The position numbers and the translations under genes are program-made. A model generated the notes under the pieces. That model did no database searches and had not been told where the DNA came from. It worked only from the letters and a program-made list of their open reading frames with translations. From contig UQLX01000007.1 in the NCBI GenBank assembly GCA_900541985.1, positions 1-64,000 of the forward strand: a stretch of DNA of 64,000 nt, in the 5' to 3' direction. The stretch is from an uncultured Blautia sp. (lineage in GTDB: Bacteria > Bacillota > Clostridia > Lachnospirales > Lachnospiraceae). The stretch's first letter is position 1. Each line of letters opens with the position of its first letter. Below, one piece after another: positions 42,944-51,822 of the stretch.

Positions 42944-43048
42944 TTACACCAAAATGGACAAAATGCTCGGAACAACCATGGCAAGAACCAGTATCACCGC
43001 GATCACTGCTGTGATAACTTTACGTTTTTTCGGATCAAACATTCCCAT
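42944..43048 (-). CDS. 34-residue single-pass membrane peptide
   Basis: Too short for most gene finders. ATG at 43048 (MGMFDPKKRKVI) with SD GAGGTGA 6 bp upstream, one hydrophobic helix (about 11-33, VITAVIAVILVLAMVVPSIL) and positive residues before it. It lies between the radical SAM gene and the AIRS-like gene, 15 bp and 4 bp away, on the same strand. Function unknown. Confidence 0.7.
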   Translation of the reverse strand: MGMFDPKKRKVITAVIAVILVLAMVVPSILSILV

Positions 43049-43063
43049 TTTTGTCACCTCTTT

Positions 43064-44728
43064 TTATTTTTCCTCTGCCCCGGTAAGGCAGATTTTCTGC
43101 GCCGCCGCATTATTCGTCAGCGGATTTCTGTGTTCATAATCAAAAAGAACTGCATCGTTCTCTCCAAATACCTCGATGTGAGCGGTCTTTGGAATTTCAT
43201 GATTTTTTCTGTAGTTCCAGATCAGTTTCTCATATGGCTTCTGGTCCGAAGCAAAGGAAGGACGCTTTTTCAGCTTTTCTCTCAGATAAAGATCATAAAC
43301 CATGTGCTGAGAAGCCTGTTCCACAGAAAGCTCTGTTTTTTCACGGATAAACTCCAGAAGGATTTCATAGCGCCGGATTCTGGAATGAGAAATCTCCCCG
43401 TAACCTTTTTCCTCATAAAACGCTCCCAGACTTTCATAAAAATCAAAGGGGGATGCAATAGCGCCGATCATCCAGTGAAGTGTATGCTGGAACTGACCAC
43501 TATTATAATACACTTCCACCATACTTTCCACCATTTTCAGCTGTAAAATATCCGCATAGGAGAGCCATCTGGTACAAAGGACCTCATAGGGTTCCTTTTC
43601 TTTATAAAGAATCTGATAGTTCTCCGCTTCCTGATACATGAAAGAGCCTTTCAAAACCTTCAAAAATCCCAGTTGCAGCTGATCGGGCTCCATACGGTAA
43701 ACATCATTAAACGAATTTCGGAAGCTTTCGTAATTTTCGTAAGGAAGTCCGGCGATCAGATCCAGGTGCTGATGAATATTTCCATAGCCTTTTACCCGTG
43801 CTACTGATTTTTTCAGTTTTTCCAGATCCATTGTCCGATGAATCGCCCGGATAGTTTCCGGATTTGTAGACTGCACACCGATCTCCAGCTGGATCAGTCC
43901 CGGCCTCATATGCCTCATCAGTTCCAGTTCTTCTTCGCGGATAAGATCTGCGGATATCTCAAAATGGAAATTCGTTATTCCATTATCGTGATCCTGAATA
44001 TACTGCCAGACAGCCATAGCATGATCGTGACGGCAGTTAAAGGTCCTGTCCACAAATTTCACCTGTGGCACCTTCTGATCCAGGAAAAACTGCAGTTCCT
44101 TTTTCACCAGGGAAAGATCCCGGAATCTCAGTTTTTTATCAATGGACGACAGACAGTAGCTGCAGGAAAAGGGACACCCTCTGCTGCTCTCGTAATAAAT
44201 GATCCTGTTTGTAAAATCCTCTGCGTTTTCATAGGCAAAAGGAACCTGACTGAGATCCATAATCTTTCTCCATCCATTGTGACGGATTTTCTCTCCGTCA
44301 CGATAAGCGATTCCTCTGATGTTCTCCAGAGTCCCGTTTCCCTCTATATAATAGGAAGCAAGTTCCAGAAAAGTTTCTTCTCCTTCTCCAACCATAACTC
44401 CGGTAAGCTGCGGAAGCTCCTTCAAAAGTTTCTCTGCATCAAAAGAAACCTCCGGGCCTCCGACCCAGAAGGCCGCACCCGGAAGTATTTTCTTAAGATC
44501 AGGAATCAGATCTTTAATATAGGAGATATTCCAGATATAACAGGAAAAGCATATTACCTCAGCGCCGCTCTTGTAGATATCCTTCAGCACCTCATCTTTT
44601 GTCTGGTTAATGGTATACTCCCTAAGAAGTATGGATTCTTTCAATCGGGATGCATATGCTCTCAGATCATACACCGCCGGATTGGAATGAATATATTTGG
44701 CATTGCATGCCGCCAGTAATATTTTCAT
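43064..44728 (-). CDS. B12-binding radical SAM protein (DUF4080)
   Basis: 554 residues. N-terminal cobalamin-binding-like domain (about 1-140, VICFSCYIWN.. FWVGGPEVS.. VMVGEGEETFLEL), radical SAM core with SSRGCPFSCSYCLSS (CxxxCxxC; about 182), and a C-terminal DUF4080. Likely methylates or rearranges an unknown substrate anaerobically. Starts 20 bp after the trxA stop. Confidence 0.9.
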   Translation of the reverse strand: MKILLAACNAKYIHSNPAVYDLRAYASRLKESILLREYTINQTKDEVLKDIYKSGAEVICFSCYIWNISYIKDLIPDLKKILPGAAFWVGGPEVSFDAEKLLKELPQLTGVMVGEGEETFLELASYYIEGNGTLENIRGIAYRDGEKIRHNGWRKIMDLSQVPFAYENAEDFTNRIIYYESSRGCPFSCSYCLSSIDKKLRFRDLSLVKKELQFFLDQKVPQVKFVDRTFNCRHDHAMAVWQYIQDHDNGITNFHFEISADLIREEELELMRHMRPGLIQLEIGVQSTNPETIRAIHRTMDLEKLKKSVARVKGYGNIHQHLDLIAGLPYENYESFRNSFNDVYRMEPDQLQLGFLKVLKGSFMYQEAENYQILYKEKEPYEVLCTRWLSYADILQLKMVESMVEVYYNSGQFQHTLHWMIGAIASPFDFYESLGAFYEEKGYGEISHSRIRRYEILLEFIREKTELSVEQASQHMVYDLYLREKLKKRPSFASDQKPYEKLIWNYRKNHEIPKTAHIEVFGENDAVLFDYEHRNPLTNNAAAQKICLTGAEEK

Positions 44729-44749
44729 TGATCAGACTCCCCGTTCCCG

Positions 44750-45052
44750 TTATTCGCCAAGGAGGCGGATCAGGTCGCTTTTGGCAGTCAGACCTACTAC
44801 ACGGCTGTCTTCTTTTCCATTTTTAAACACGATCAGAGTCGGAATACTCATAACCCCATACTGCTGAGCAAGAGCCGGCTGCTGATCCACATCAACCTTT
44901 CCTACGGAATATCCCTCTGCTGCCAGTTCTTCCACAATTGGAGCCTGCCGCATACAGGGTCCGCACCAGGTTGCCCAGAAATCCACCAGTACCGGTTTCT
45001 CAGATTTTAATACCTCATTTTCAAAATTCTGTGTTGTCAAAGTAATCTCCAT
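44750..45052 (-). CDS. trxA: Thioredoxin
   Basis: 100 residues from the ATG at 45052, with GGAGG 8 bp upstream. Active site WCGPCM and cis-Pro in SIPTLIVFKNG. Directly after the thioredoxin-reductase-like gene (14 bp). Confidence 0.95.
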   Translation of the reverse strand: MEITLTTQNFENEVLKSEKPVLVDFWATWCGPCMRQAPIVEELAAEGYSVGKVDVDQQPALAQQYGVMSIPTLIVFKNGKEDSRVVGLTAKSDLIRLLGE

Positions 45053-45066
45053 AATCAAATCCTCCT

Positions 45067-45975
45067 TTATGATCTGTCTGCATTTCTTTTGCGGACATAT
45101 TTCCCTGCATGGATACCTGCCACACTTCCCTCATATACCGCCTTGGCCACCTGCAGAAGGCCGCCGGTGCAGTCGCCTGCGGCAAACAGTCCGGGAATGG
45201 TTGTTTCCATGCTTTCATTTACCCTGATATGACCTTTTTCTGTCAGCTCTGCGCCCATCTGGCGGGCAATTTCCGTGCTGCCCGCTGTGCCAAGAGCAAC
45301 AAAAACACCTTCTGCCGGATAAAAAGAAGCTTTCTGCTCTCCCTCTTCCAGAGCACTCACATCGGTTTCCATCCGCAGTCCGGAAACAGTCTGTTCTCCT
45401 TCAACAGACTGGATCTTCATGGTGTTAACTGCAATGGAATGTTCCCTGGAAAACTCCGGTGCCTCTCCATTGGTATAGATGGTAACAGAGGGTGTAACAT
45501 TTTTGAGTTCTTCCGCCTCATGAAGAGCGAAATCACTGTTTCCCAGAACAGCCACTTCTCTGCCTCTGTAAAAAAATGCATCGCAGACTGCACAGTAGCT
45601 GACGCCTCTGCCCTCATATTCCCGGATTCCCGGAATCGCCGGTGCCGTCCTTTTTCCTCCTGTGGCAAGGATCACGCTTTCTGCCTGAATATCGCCGGCT
45701 GTGGTCTTTACGGTAAACGTGTCAAACCCTGAAATGCCCAGTACCTGTGCTTCCAGAAAACGGACTCCCAGAGCCTTTGCCTGAGCAATACCTGTATCAA
45801 ACAGCTCCTGTCCGGACAAAGGGCGTTCCAGTCCGTAATAGTTTTCTATTTTTTCTGCTTTTTCCAGTGCGCCGGTCCCGGTATAGATCACCAGAGGATC
45901 CATATTTCCTCTTGCTGTATAAAGTGCTGCAGAGATTCCTGCCGGTCCTGCACCGATGATAACAATTTTTTCCAT
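45067..45975 (-). CDS. trxB: Thioredoxin reductase-like FAD/NAD(P) oxidoreductase
   Basis: 302 residues from the ATG at 45975 (MEKIVIIGAGPAG). FAD GxGxxG near the N-terminus, redox pair SYCAVCDAFFY, a second nucleotide site EVAVLGNSDFALHEAEEL and C-terminal GLFAAGDCTGG. The NADPH motif GxGxxA is altered to GNSDFA, so the donor may not be NADPH (ferredoxin or flavin-linked versions exist). Operon with trxA. Confidence 0.88.
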   Translation of the reverse strand: MEKIVIIGAGPAGISAALYTARGNMDPLVIYTGTGALEKAEKIENYYGLERPLSGQELFDTGIAQAKALGVRFLEAQVLGISGFDTFTVKTTAGDIQAESVILATGGKRTAPAIPGIREYEGRGVSYCAVCDAFFYRGREVAVLGNSDFALHEAEELKNVTPSVTIYTNGEAPEFSREHSIAVNTMKIQSVEGEQTVSGLRMETDVSALEEGEQKASFYPAEGVFVALGTAGSTEIARQMGAELTEKGHIRVNESMETTIPGLFAAGDCTGGLLQVAKAVYEGSVAGIHAGKYVRKRNADRS

Positions 45976-46049
45976 ATTTCTTATCACCTGCTTTCCTACT
46001 AATCTATAGTATACACCTTATCAGAAAAGATTCCGTGACCTTGTCACAT

Positions 46050-46817
46050 TTATACGATCCTGTCAAGAGCGCAGATCTCCACACCCTCTTCTGTCAGAAC
46101 CCGGCGTATTTTTTCCACAAAAGCAAGTGCTTTTGCCCCGTCTCCATGAACACAGACCGAGTCCGCCTGAATCGGAATATCTTTGCCTGTAATGGCTGTG
46201 ACCTTTTTCTCTTTTACCATTCGTACCACACGGGCAACTGCCAGATCTTCATCTGTGATCATGGCACCTTCTTTCCGGCGGTTTACAAGAGAACCGTCCT
46301 CCTCATACGCACGGTCTGCAAAAACCTCCAACGCAGTACGAAGCCCCATAACTTTTGCCGCACGGGCAAGCTCTCCGCCGGACAGCGCCAGCACGATCAG
46401 CTGAGGATCAAATTCCCGGATTCCCTCACAAATAGCCTTTGAAAGCTCATAATCCTTTGCCGCCATATTGTAAAGCGCTCCATGTGGCTTTACATGCTGC
46501 ATTTTGATTCCATGCACTCTGCAGAAAGCATCCAGAGCACCCAGCTGATACAGCACATATGCCTTTGCCTCCGCCGGGCTCACGCTTAAATTCCTTCTTC
46601 CAAATCCCATCAGATCCGGAAATCCCGGATGAGCGCCGACACGGATTCCTGCTTCTTTTGCCATGGAAAGAGTCTGGTCCATCACAACCGGATCAGACGC
46701 ATGGTATCCACAGGCAACGTTTGCAGAAGTGATCAGTGGGATCACTTTGTCATCGTTTCCAATGGTATAGTTTCCAAAGCTTTCTCCCAGATCACAGTTC
46801 AAGTCAACTCTAAACAT
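46050..46817 (-). CDS. pxpA: 5-oxoprolinase subunit A (LamB/YcsF)
   Basis: 255 residues from the ATG at 46817, AGGAG upstream. VDLNCDLGESFG, SANVACGYHASDP, GAHPGFPDLMGFGRRN and VKPHGALYN are the family motifs. With PxpB and PxpC it opens 5-oxoproline to glutamate using ATP. Last gene of the six-gene operon. Confidence 0.93.
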   Translation of the reverse strand: MFRVDLNCDLGESFGNYTIGNDDKVIPLITSANVACGYHASDPVVMDQTLSMAKEAGIRVGAHPGFPDLMGFGRRNLSVSPAEAKAYVLYQLGALDAFCRVHGIKMQHVKPHGALYNMAAKDYELSKAICEGIREFDPQLIVLALSGGELARAAKVMGLRTALEVFADRAYEEDGSLVNRRKEGAMITDEDLAVARVVRMVKEKKVTAITGKDIPIQADSVCVHGDGAKALAFVEKIRRVLTEEGVEICALDRIV

Positions 46818-46828
46818 AAACTCCACTC

Positions 46829-48175
46829 CTATTTAATATGCATTAAATTTTCGATAAATCCGGTATCTGCCTTACCTTCACAGAATACCGGATGCTTCAT
46901 GATCTGATACTGGAAATCCAGATTGGTCTCCACTCCCACGATCAGCATTTCATCCAACGCGGAACGCATCTTCTGGAGGGCAGCCTCTCTGTCCGGAGCA
47001 TGAACGATCACCTTTGCGATCATGGAATCATATTCTGACGGAATACGGTAGCCGGTATAAAGACCGGTATCTACCCGGACTCCATTGCCTGCGGGAAGAT
47101 GAAGATGCTGCACCACGCCAGGGCTCGGCATAAAGTTTTTCTCCGGTATCTCCGCATTGATCCTGCATTCGATCGCATGTCCCCGAAGCTTCACATCTTC
47201 CTGTTTAAAGCTCAGCGGAAGTCCCATGGCAACACGGATCTGCTCAATGATCAGGTCGGTACCCGTAACCATTTCTGTAACTCCATGCTCCACCTGGATC
47301 CTGGTATTCATTTCCATAAAGAAAAACTCGCCCTGGGGACTTACAATAAATTCAATAGTTCCTGCATTTGTATAATTTACTGTTTTTGCTGCAAGAACTG
47401 CATATTGATTCATTTTTTCTCTGGTTTCTTCCATGATGGCAGGTGACGGAGATTCCTCGATCAGCTTCTGATGGTTTCTCTGTACGGAGCAGTCTCTCTC
47501 TCCCAGAGCAACCACATTGCCAAAATTATCTGCCATAATCTGGATCTCCACATGACGCGGATTTTCCACAAACCGCTCGATATACATAGTATCATCGCCA
47601 AAAGCATTTGCAGACTCTCTCTGTGCCACATTAAACTGAAATTCAAATTCATCCTCAGAAGCAGCAACTCTCATTCCCTTGCCGCCGCCTCCGGAGGAAG
47701 CCTTTATCATAACCGGATAGCCGATCTCATTTGCAAGCCTCAGTCCTGTCTCTGCATCATACACCGGCTCTTTGGTTCCAGGCACAACGGGAACTCCGGC
47801 CTCCATCATTGTCTTTCTCGCCTGGGATTTATTTCCCATTTTGTCTATAACATCTGCATCCGGGCCGATAAAGGTAATCCCGTTTTCTTTACATCTGCGC
47901 ACAAACTCGCTGTTTTCGGACAAAAAGCCAAATCCCGGATGAATCGCATCCGCTCCCATATTTCTGGCAGCCTGGATGATACGGTCCATATTCAGGTAAC
48001 TGTTCCTTGCCGGACCTTCCCCGATGCAGATTCTCTGGTCTGCCAGCTGCACATGAAGACTTTTTGCATCCTCTTTGGAGTAAACAGCCACACTTCGGAT
48101 CCCCAGATTCCTGCAGGCACGGATGATACGGACAGCAATCTCACCCCGGTTGGCGATTAAAATTTTGTTAAACAA
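46829..48175 (-). CDS. accC: Biotin carboxylase
   Basis: 448 residues. ATP-grasp motifs: NRGEIAVRIIRACR, IKASSGGGGKGMRVA, ERDCSVQRNHQKLIEE, EFIVSPQGEFFFMEMNTRIQVEH. It carries out the first half of a biotin-dependent carboxylation. It sits between biotin carrier protein and pxpA, so it may serve a 5-oxoproline-linked carboxylase or general acetyl-CoA carboxylase. accA/accD were not seen nearby. Confidence 0.92.
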   Translation of the reverse strand: MFNKILIANRGEIAVRIIRACRNLGIRSVAVYSKEDAKSLHVQLADQRICIGEGPARNSYLNMDRIIQAARNMGADAIHPGFGFLSENSEFVRRCKENGITFIGPDADVIDKMGNKSQARKTMMEAGVPVVPGTKEPVYDAETGLRLANEIGYPVMIKASSGGGGKGMRVAASEDEFEFQFNVAQRESANAFGDDTMYIERFVENPRHVEIQIMADNFGNVVALGERDCSVQRNHQKLIEESPSPAIMEETREKMNQYAVLAAKTVNYTNAGTIEFIVSPQGEFFFMEMNTRIQVEHGVTEMVTGTDLIIEQIRVAMGLPLSFKQEDVKLRGHAIECRINAEIPEKNFMPSPGVVQHLHLPAGNGVRVDTGLYTGYRIPSEYDSMIAKVIVHAPDREAALQKMRSALDEMLIVGVETNLDFQYQIMKHPVFCEGKADTGFIENLMHIK

Positions 48176-48197
48176 TATTCACGCCTCCCTCCGGCTC

Positions 48198-48638
48198 TTA
48201 TAATTTCTTTACACGGAACAGAGGCTGTCCATATTCCACCTTCTGCTCGTTGCTTACCAGAACTGCCTCGATCTCACAGTCAAAATCGCTCTGGATCTCA
48301 TTCATCAGCTTCATTGCTTCAAGAATACATACGGTCTGTCCGTTTTTCACCTGATCACCCACTTTTACAAATGCCGGTGCATCCGGTGCCGGTGCAGAAT
48401 AAAAAGTACCAACAATCGGAGAAGTGATAAAAAGCTTTTCATCCTCCTCTTTCGCCTCTGCTGCCGGCGCTTCTGCAGGTGCTGCAGGAGCCGGTGCAAC
48501 AGGCATGCCTGCCGCCACGACCGGAGGATGATCCAGCTTGCTCATAGTAATCTTCAGGTCGCCTTCTTTTAACGTGAACTCTGTCAGAGAAGAATTCTCA
48601 ATGATCTTAACCAGTCCTTCAATCTTTTCTAAATCCAT
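48198..48638 (-). CDS. accB: Biotin carboxyl carrier protein
   Basis: 146 residues from the ATG at 48638 with AAGGAG upstream. An N-terminal helical part, an Ala/Pro-rich linker (about 50-80) and a biotinyl domain with ILEAMKLMNEI (biotinyl Lys). Next to accC; the pair is embedded in the pxp operon. Confidence 0.93.
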   Translation of the reverse strand: MDLEKIEGLVKIIENSSLTEFTLKEGDLKITMSKLDHPPVVAAGMPVAPAPAAPAEAPAAEAKEEDEKLFITSPIVGTFYSAPAPDAPAFVKVGDQVKNGQTVCILEAMKLMNEIQSDFDCEIEAVLVSNEQKVEYGQPLFRVKKL

Positions 48639-48680
48639 TCCTGTATCTCCTTTTCTATCCTGTTTTTGCAAAAACTCTTT

Positions 48681-49685
48681 TTATTCAAATAGTTTCATCA
48701 GTCTCTTGGCAACCAGACGGCAGTCCAGAACCTCTTTACATGGCTGATGGATGATAGTTCTCATGGCATCCAGTTCTTTAATCTCTTTCAGATACAGATT
48801 CTGAGCCTCCTGTACGGTGATCGCCCGGAAGCGGAGTTTATGGTCCGTCTTCCTCTGGACAACTTTTGGGATATCCACCGATGCCACTGTTGCAATCTTT
48901 GCATATCCACCTGTGGTCTGACGGTCTGAAAGAAGGATGATCGGTTTTCCGTGAGAAGGAACCTGAACAGAACCAAAAGCAATTCCGTCAGATATAATAT
49001 CCGAAGTTTCCTTCGGAGCAATAAACGGTCCTTCCAGTCTGCATCCCATTCTGTCAAAATCACTGGTCACAGTATATTCCTGATTCAGAAATGTCTCAAT
49101 CCCCTGTTTGCTGAACAGATCGTCCTGCGGTCCCATAACAACGCGGATCTCCGCAGAATCCTGATCAAAGTTCTCCGGTTCCAGCTTTCTGGAAAGGAAA
49201 AACGGAAGATAACGTCTCTTTATCCGGAAGTTCATATAATCGCCGGCCTGCAGCTTTCTTCCCTTAAATCCTCCGATACTGCTCTTCATATTGGTACAGC
49301 GGCTTCCCATGACTACCGGGATCTCCAGATAGCTGGAAAATGCAATATAGCCTCTGCTTCCGGTTCTGGCGCTTCCAAATTTCAGGATATCTCCTTTATT
49401 CATATACAGAGCCGTATACATGGGTATCGGCTCTCCATTGACCTGCGGCTGAAAATCTCCGCCTGTAATGGCTATAATGGTAGCAGAAGTAAATTCCAGG
49501 GTAGGTCCAATGAGCGTAAACTCCAGAACCGCCTCATTTTCCGGATTATCCAGAAGAAGGTTTGCGATTTTAAAGGAACGCACATCCATAACTCCTGCCA
49601 CAGAAAATCCCTGGCTCTGGTATCCGGTACGGCCCAGATCCTGGACGGTGGTCATCATACCGCCTTTTAAAATACGAATTCCCAT
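48681..49685 (-). CDS. pxpC: 5-oxoprolinase subunit C / biotin-dependent carboxyltransferase (KipA-like)
   Basis: 334 residues from the ATG at 49685 (MGIRILKGGMMTTVQDLGR), SD GAGGTG. Motifs: GYQSQGFSVAGVMD, LEFTLIGPTLEF, RTGSRGYIAFS, SDRQTTGGYAKIATV. It starts 1 bp after the pxpB stop. Combined with PxpB it forms the ATP-using part of 5-oxoprolinase. Confidence 0.92.
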   Translation of the reverse strand: MGIRILKGGMMTTVQDLGRTGYQSQGFSVAGVMDVRSFKIANLLLDNPENEAVLEFTLIGPTLEFTSATIIAITGGDFQPQVNGEPIPMYTALYMNKGDILKFGSARTGSRGYIAFSSYLEIPVVMGSRCTNMKSSIGGFKGRKLQAGDYMNFRIKRRYLPFFLSRKLEPENFDQDSAEIRVVMGPQDDLFSKQGIETFLNQEYTVTSDFDRMGCRLEGPFIAPKETSDIISDGIAFGSVQVPSHGKPIILLSDRQTTGGYAKIATVASVDIPKVVQRKTDHKLRFRAITVQEAQNLYLKEIKELDAMRTIIHQPCKEVLDCRLVAKRLMKLFE

Positions 49686-49686
49686 T

Positions 49687-50415
49687 TCACACCTCTTCCT
49701 TGTGAACTTTACACTGATATTCTCCACGGTCTGCCGCTTCTTTTATACGGAGATATTCCGCCTCATCCACCGGAACAAACCGGATGTAATCCCCGGCTTC
49801 CACAAGGATCGGCGTCTCTCTGGAAGGATCGTAGGTTTTTACAGGAGTCATTCCCATAAGCTGCCATCCCCCCGGAGAATCCAAAGGATAGATTCCCGTC
49901 TGGGAACCTCCTATCCCCACGCTTCCTGCCGGAATACGGATTCGGGGATTTGCCAGACGCGGCGTATGAAGTCTCTCATCCAGACCTCCCAGATAAGTAA
50001 ATCCCGGAAGAAATCCCAGCATATAGATCAGGTAATCTCTGGAAAAATGGATCCGGATCACCTCTTCCTCGGAAAGACCTGCATGTTCTGCAATATTGGC
50101 GATATCCGGTCCGTATTCTCCGCCATAGCATACCGGGATCTCAAAGATCTTCTTTCTGGTTTCTCCGGCCCTGGCGTCTACCCGCACCAGAGCCTGCATT
50201 CTTTCCCGGATCTCCTCATAAGAGATCACACGCGGATCATAATTGATCAGAAGGGAGCAGAAAGCCGGAATCATGTCCACCACACCTTCAATATGCTGCT
50301 CCTTCATAAGCTGAATAGTGGCAGCGATCTTGCGGTTGATCTCCGGACTGATCTCCTTTCCGAATTCAATCAAAAGGGAGGAGTCTCCCGCTGTTAAAAT
50401 TCTGATGTTCTGCAT
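49687..50415 (-). CDS. pxpB: 5-oxoprolinase subunit B (KipI-like)
   Basis: 242 residues. GDSSLLIEFG near the N-terminus, IPVCYGGEYGPDI, LGFLPGFTYLGGLDERL and PAGSVGIGGSQTGIYPLDSPGGW (quoted in parts) are PxpB signatures. Adjacent to pxpC. Confidence 0.93.
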   Translation of the reverse strand: MQNIRILTAGDSSLLIEFGKEISPEINRKIAATIQLMKEQHIEGVVDMIPAFCSLLINYDPRVISYEEIRERMQALVRVDARAGETRKKIFEIPVCYGGEYGPDIANIAEHAGLSEEEVIRIHFSRDYLIYMLGFLPGFTYLGGLDERLHTPRLANPRIRIPAGSVGIGGSQTGIYPLDSPGGWQLMGMTPVKTYDPSRETPILVEAGDYIRFVPVDEAEYLRIKEAADRGEYQCKVHKEEV

Positions 50416-50450
50416 ATTTTTCTCCTAAAAATTACTTGTTAACAGAAAAA

Positions 50451-50478
50451 GGTGCAATCCTTCTCTGATCACACCTTT
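50451..50478 (-). terminator. Weak hairpin between the transporter gene and pxpB
   Basis: GGTG..ATC/GAT..CACC arms followed by five T's on the minus strand, between two genes of one operon. It may reduce expression of the downstream genes relative to the transporter. Confidence 0.5.
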
Positions 50479-50495
50479 CTCCCTCCTTACGCTTC

Positions 50496-51698
50496 TCAGA
50501 ACAGACTTCCCAGATTTGATACAAAGGTTGTGATTCCAAGATAAGCAGAAATAATGACTACAATGATTCCAAGTACCAGAAGCCAGGTAGGATGATGATA
50601 ATTCTCACCCATGATTGACTTCTTCTTTGATGCGATCAGGCAGATTCCTAACGTGATCGGAAGGATCAGACCGTTCAGCGCTCCCGCTACAACAAGAAGG
50701 GTTGCCGGACTTCCAAGAAGCAGCATAACCAGTGTGGATACTGCAATAAATCCGATGATCACCCAGTTCTCGTTCTTTTCAATGGCCGGATGGAACGTCT
50801 TCAAAAATGAAACTGATGTATAGGCTGCCCCGATGATGGAAGTAATGGCTGCACAAAGAAGTACAAGACCTGCAAAGCGGTATCCCAGCTGTCCTGCCCC
50901 CTGCTTAAACGCATCTGCCGCCGGGTTTGCCGGATCCAGGGCAACGCCTTTTACAACAACGCCAAGGACTGCAAGGAACAGGAAAATACGCACGATAGTG
51001 GCAATTCCGATACCCATAACAGAACTTTTGTTGATCTCTTTGAGATTCTTTTCTCCTGTGATGCCTGCATCGATCAGACGGTGCGCACCGGCAAAAGTAA
51101 TATATCCTCCGACGGTTCCTCCCAGCAGTGTGATGATCGCCGGGATCAGAGCCTGTACGCCTGCATCCGGAACAAAGGTGTTCTTAATGGCTGAGCCTAC
51201 CGGCGGTTTTACAACGATGATCACAATAAAGATTACCACGATCATGATCGCTCCAAGGATTTTGGTAAGCGTATCCATAACACCTTTGGCATTTTTTGAA
51301 AGGAATACCAGGATCGCTGCCGCACCTGCAAGCACATAACCAACTTTTGTAGGAATACCAAGCAGGGTATTAAATCCAAGGGCGCCTCCGCCTACATTTC
51401 CGATATTAAATACAAGACCGCCTAAAACAACCATAAATGCAACCAGGTATCCCAGACCCGGAAGCACTTTATTGGCGACTTCCTGTCCTCTCAGGCCGGT
51501 CACACAGAGTACTCTCCAGATATTCATCTGAGCCACTGCTGCCAGGATAATGGATACCAGGATAACGAAACCAAAGCTTGCCTGAAAGTCACTGGTAAAT
51601 TTGGATGTCTGAGTCAGGAATCCGGGGCCGATCGCAGAGGTTGCCATCAGGAAAGCAGCACCTAAAAGGGCTCCCCCGTTTTTCTTTTTGTCACTCAT
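50496..51698 (-). CDS. NRAMP-family transporter (YcsG-like)
   Basis: 400 residues, about 11 membrane segments. The N-terminal SAIGPGFLTQTSKFT replaces the metal-binding DPGN of true Nramp transporters, and the TM6 region reads ITLLGGTVGGYITFAGAHRL. Gene order transporter-pxpBC-accBC-pxpA mirrors ycsG-linked clusters in Bacillus. It more likely imports 5-oxoproline or a related organic acid than metal ions. Confidence 0.85.
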   Translation of the reverse strand: MSDKKKNGGALLGAAFLMATSAIGPGFLTQTSKFTSDFQASFGFVILVSIILAAVAQMNIWRVLCVTGLRGQEVANKVLPGLGYLVAFMVVLGGLVFNIGNVGGGALGFNTLLGIPTKVGYVLAGAAAILVFLSKNAKGVMDTLTKILGAIMIVVIFIVIIVVKPPVGSAIKNTFVPDAGVQALIPAIITLLGGTVGGYITFAGAHRLIDAGITGEKNLKEINKSSVMGIGIATIVRIFLFLAVLGVVVKGVALDPANPAADAFKQGAGQLGYRFAGLVLLCAAITSIIGAAYTSVSFLKTFHPAIEKNENWVIIGFIAVSTLVMLLLGSPATLLVVAGALNGLILPITLGICLIASKKKSIMGENYHHPTWLLVLGIIVVIISAYLGITTFVSNLGSLF

Positions 51699-51729
51699 CT
51701 TCTTTCCTCCTCTTTGTTTTGATTTTTAT

Positions 51730-51760
51730 AAAAAAAAGCACTCTGCCTATGCAGAGTGCC
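51730..51760 (-). terminator. Terminator hairpin in the leader of the pxp operon
   Basis: GCACTCTGC (51738-51746) and GCAGAGTGC (51751-51759) pair perfectly around a 4-base loop and run into eight T's on the minus strand. It stops glyA transcripts, but it also lies downstream of a strong promoter at 51783-51811 and so may attenuate the transporter/pxp operon. Confidence 0.88.
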
Positions 51761-51782
51761 TTCTTTACCAAACTGCTATACT

Positions 51783-51811
51783 ATTATAACATAACTCTTA
51801 TTATCGAACAA
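51783..51811 (-). promoter_or_regulatory. Promoter of the transporter/pxp operon
   Basis: On the minus strand TTGTTC (51806-51811), 17 bp, TATAAT (51783-51788). The start would be about 17 bp before the terminator hairpin, leaving a short leader of about 75 nt to the transporter ATG. Confidence 0.75.
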
Positions 51812-51822
51812 GATTTTTTTGT

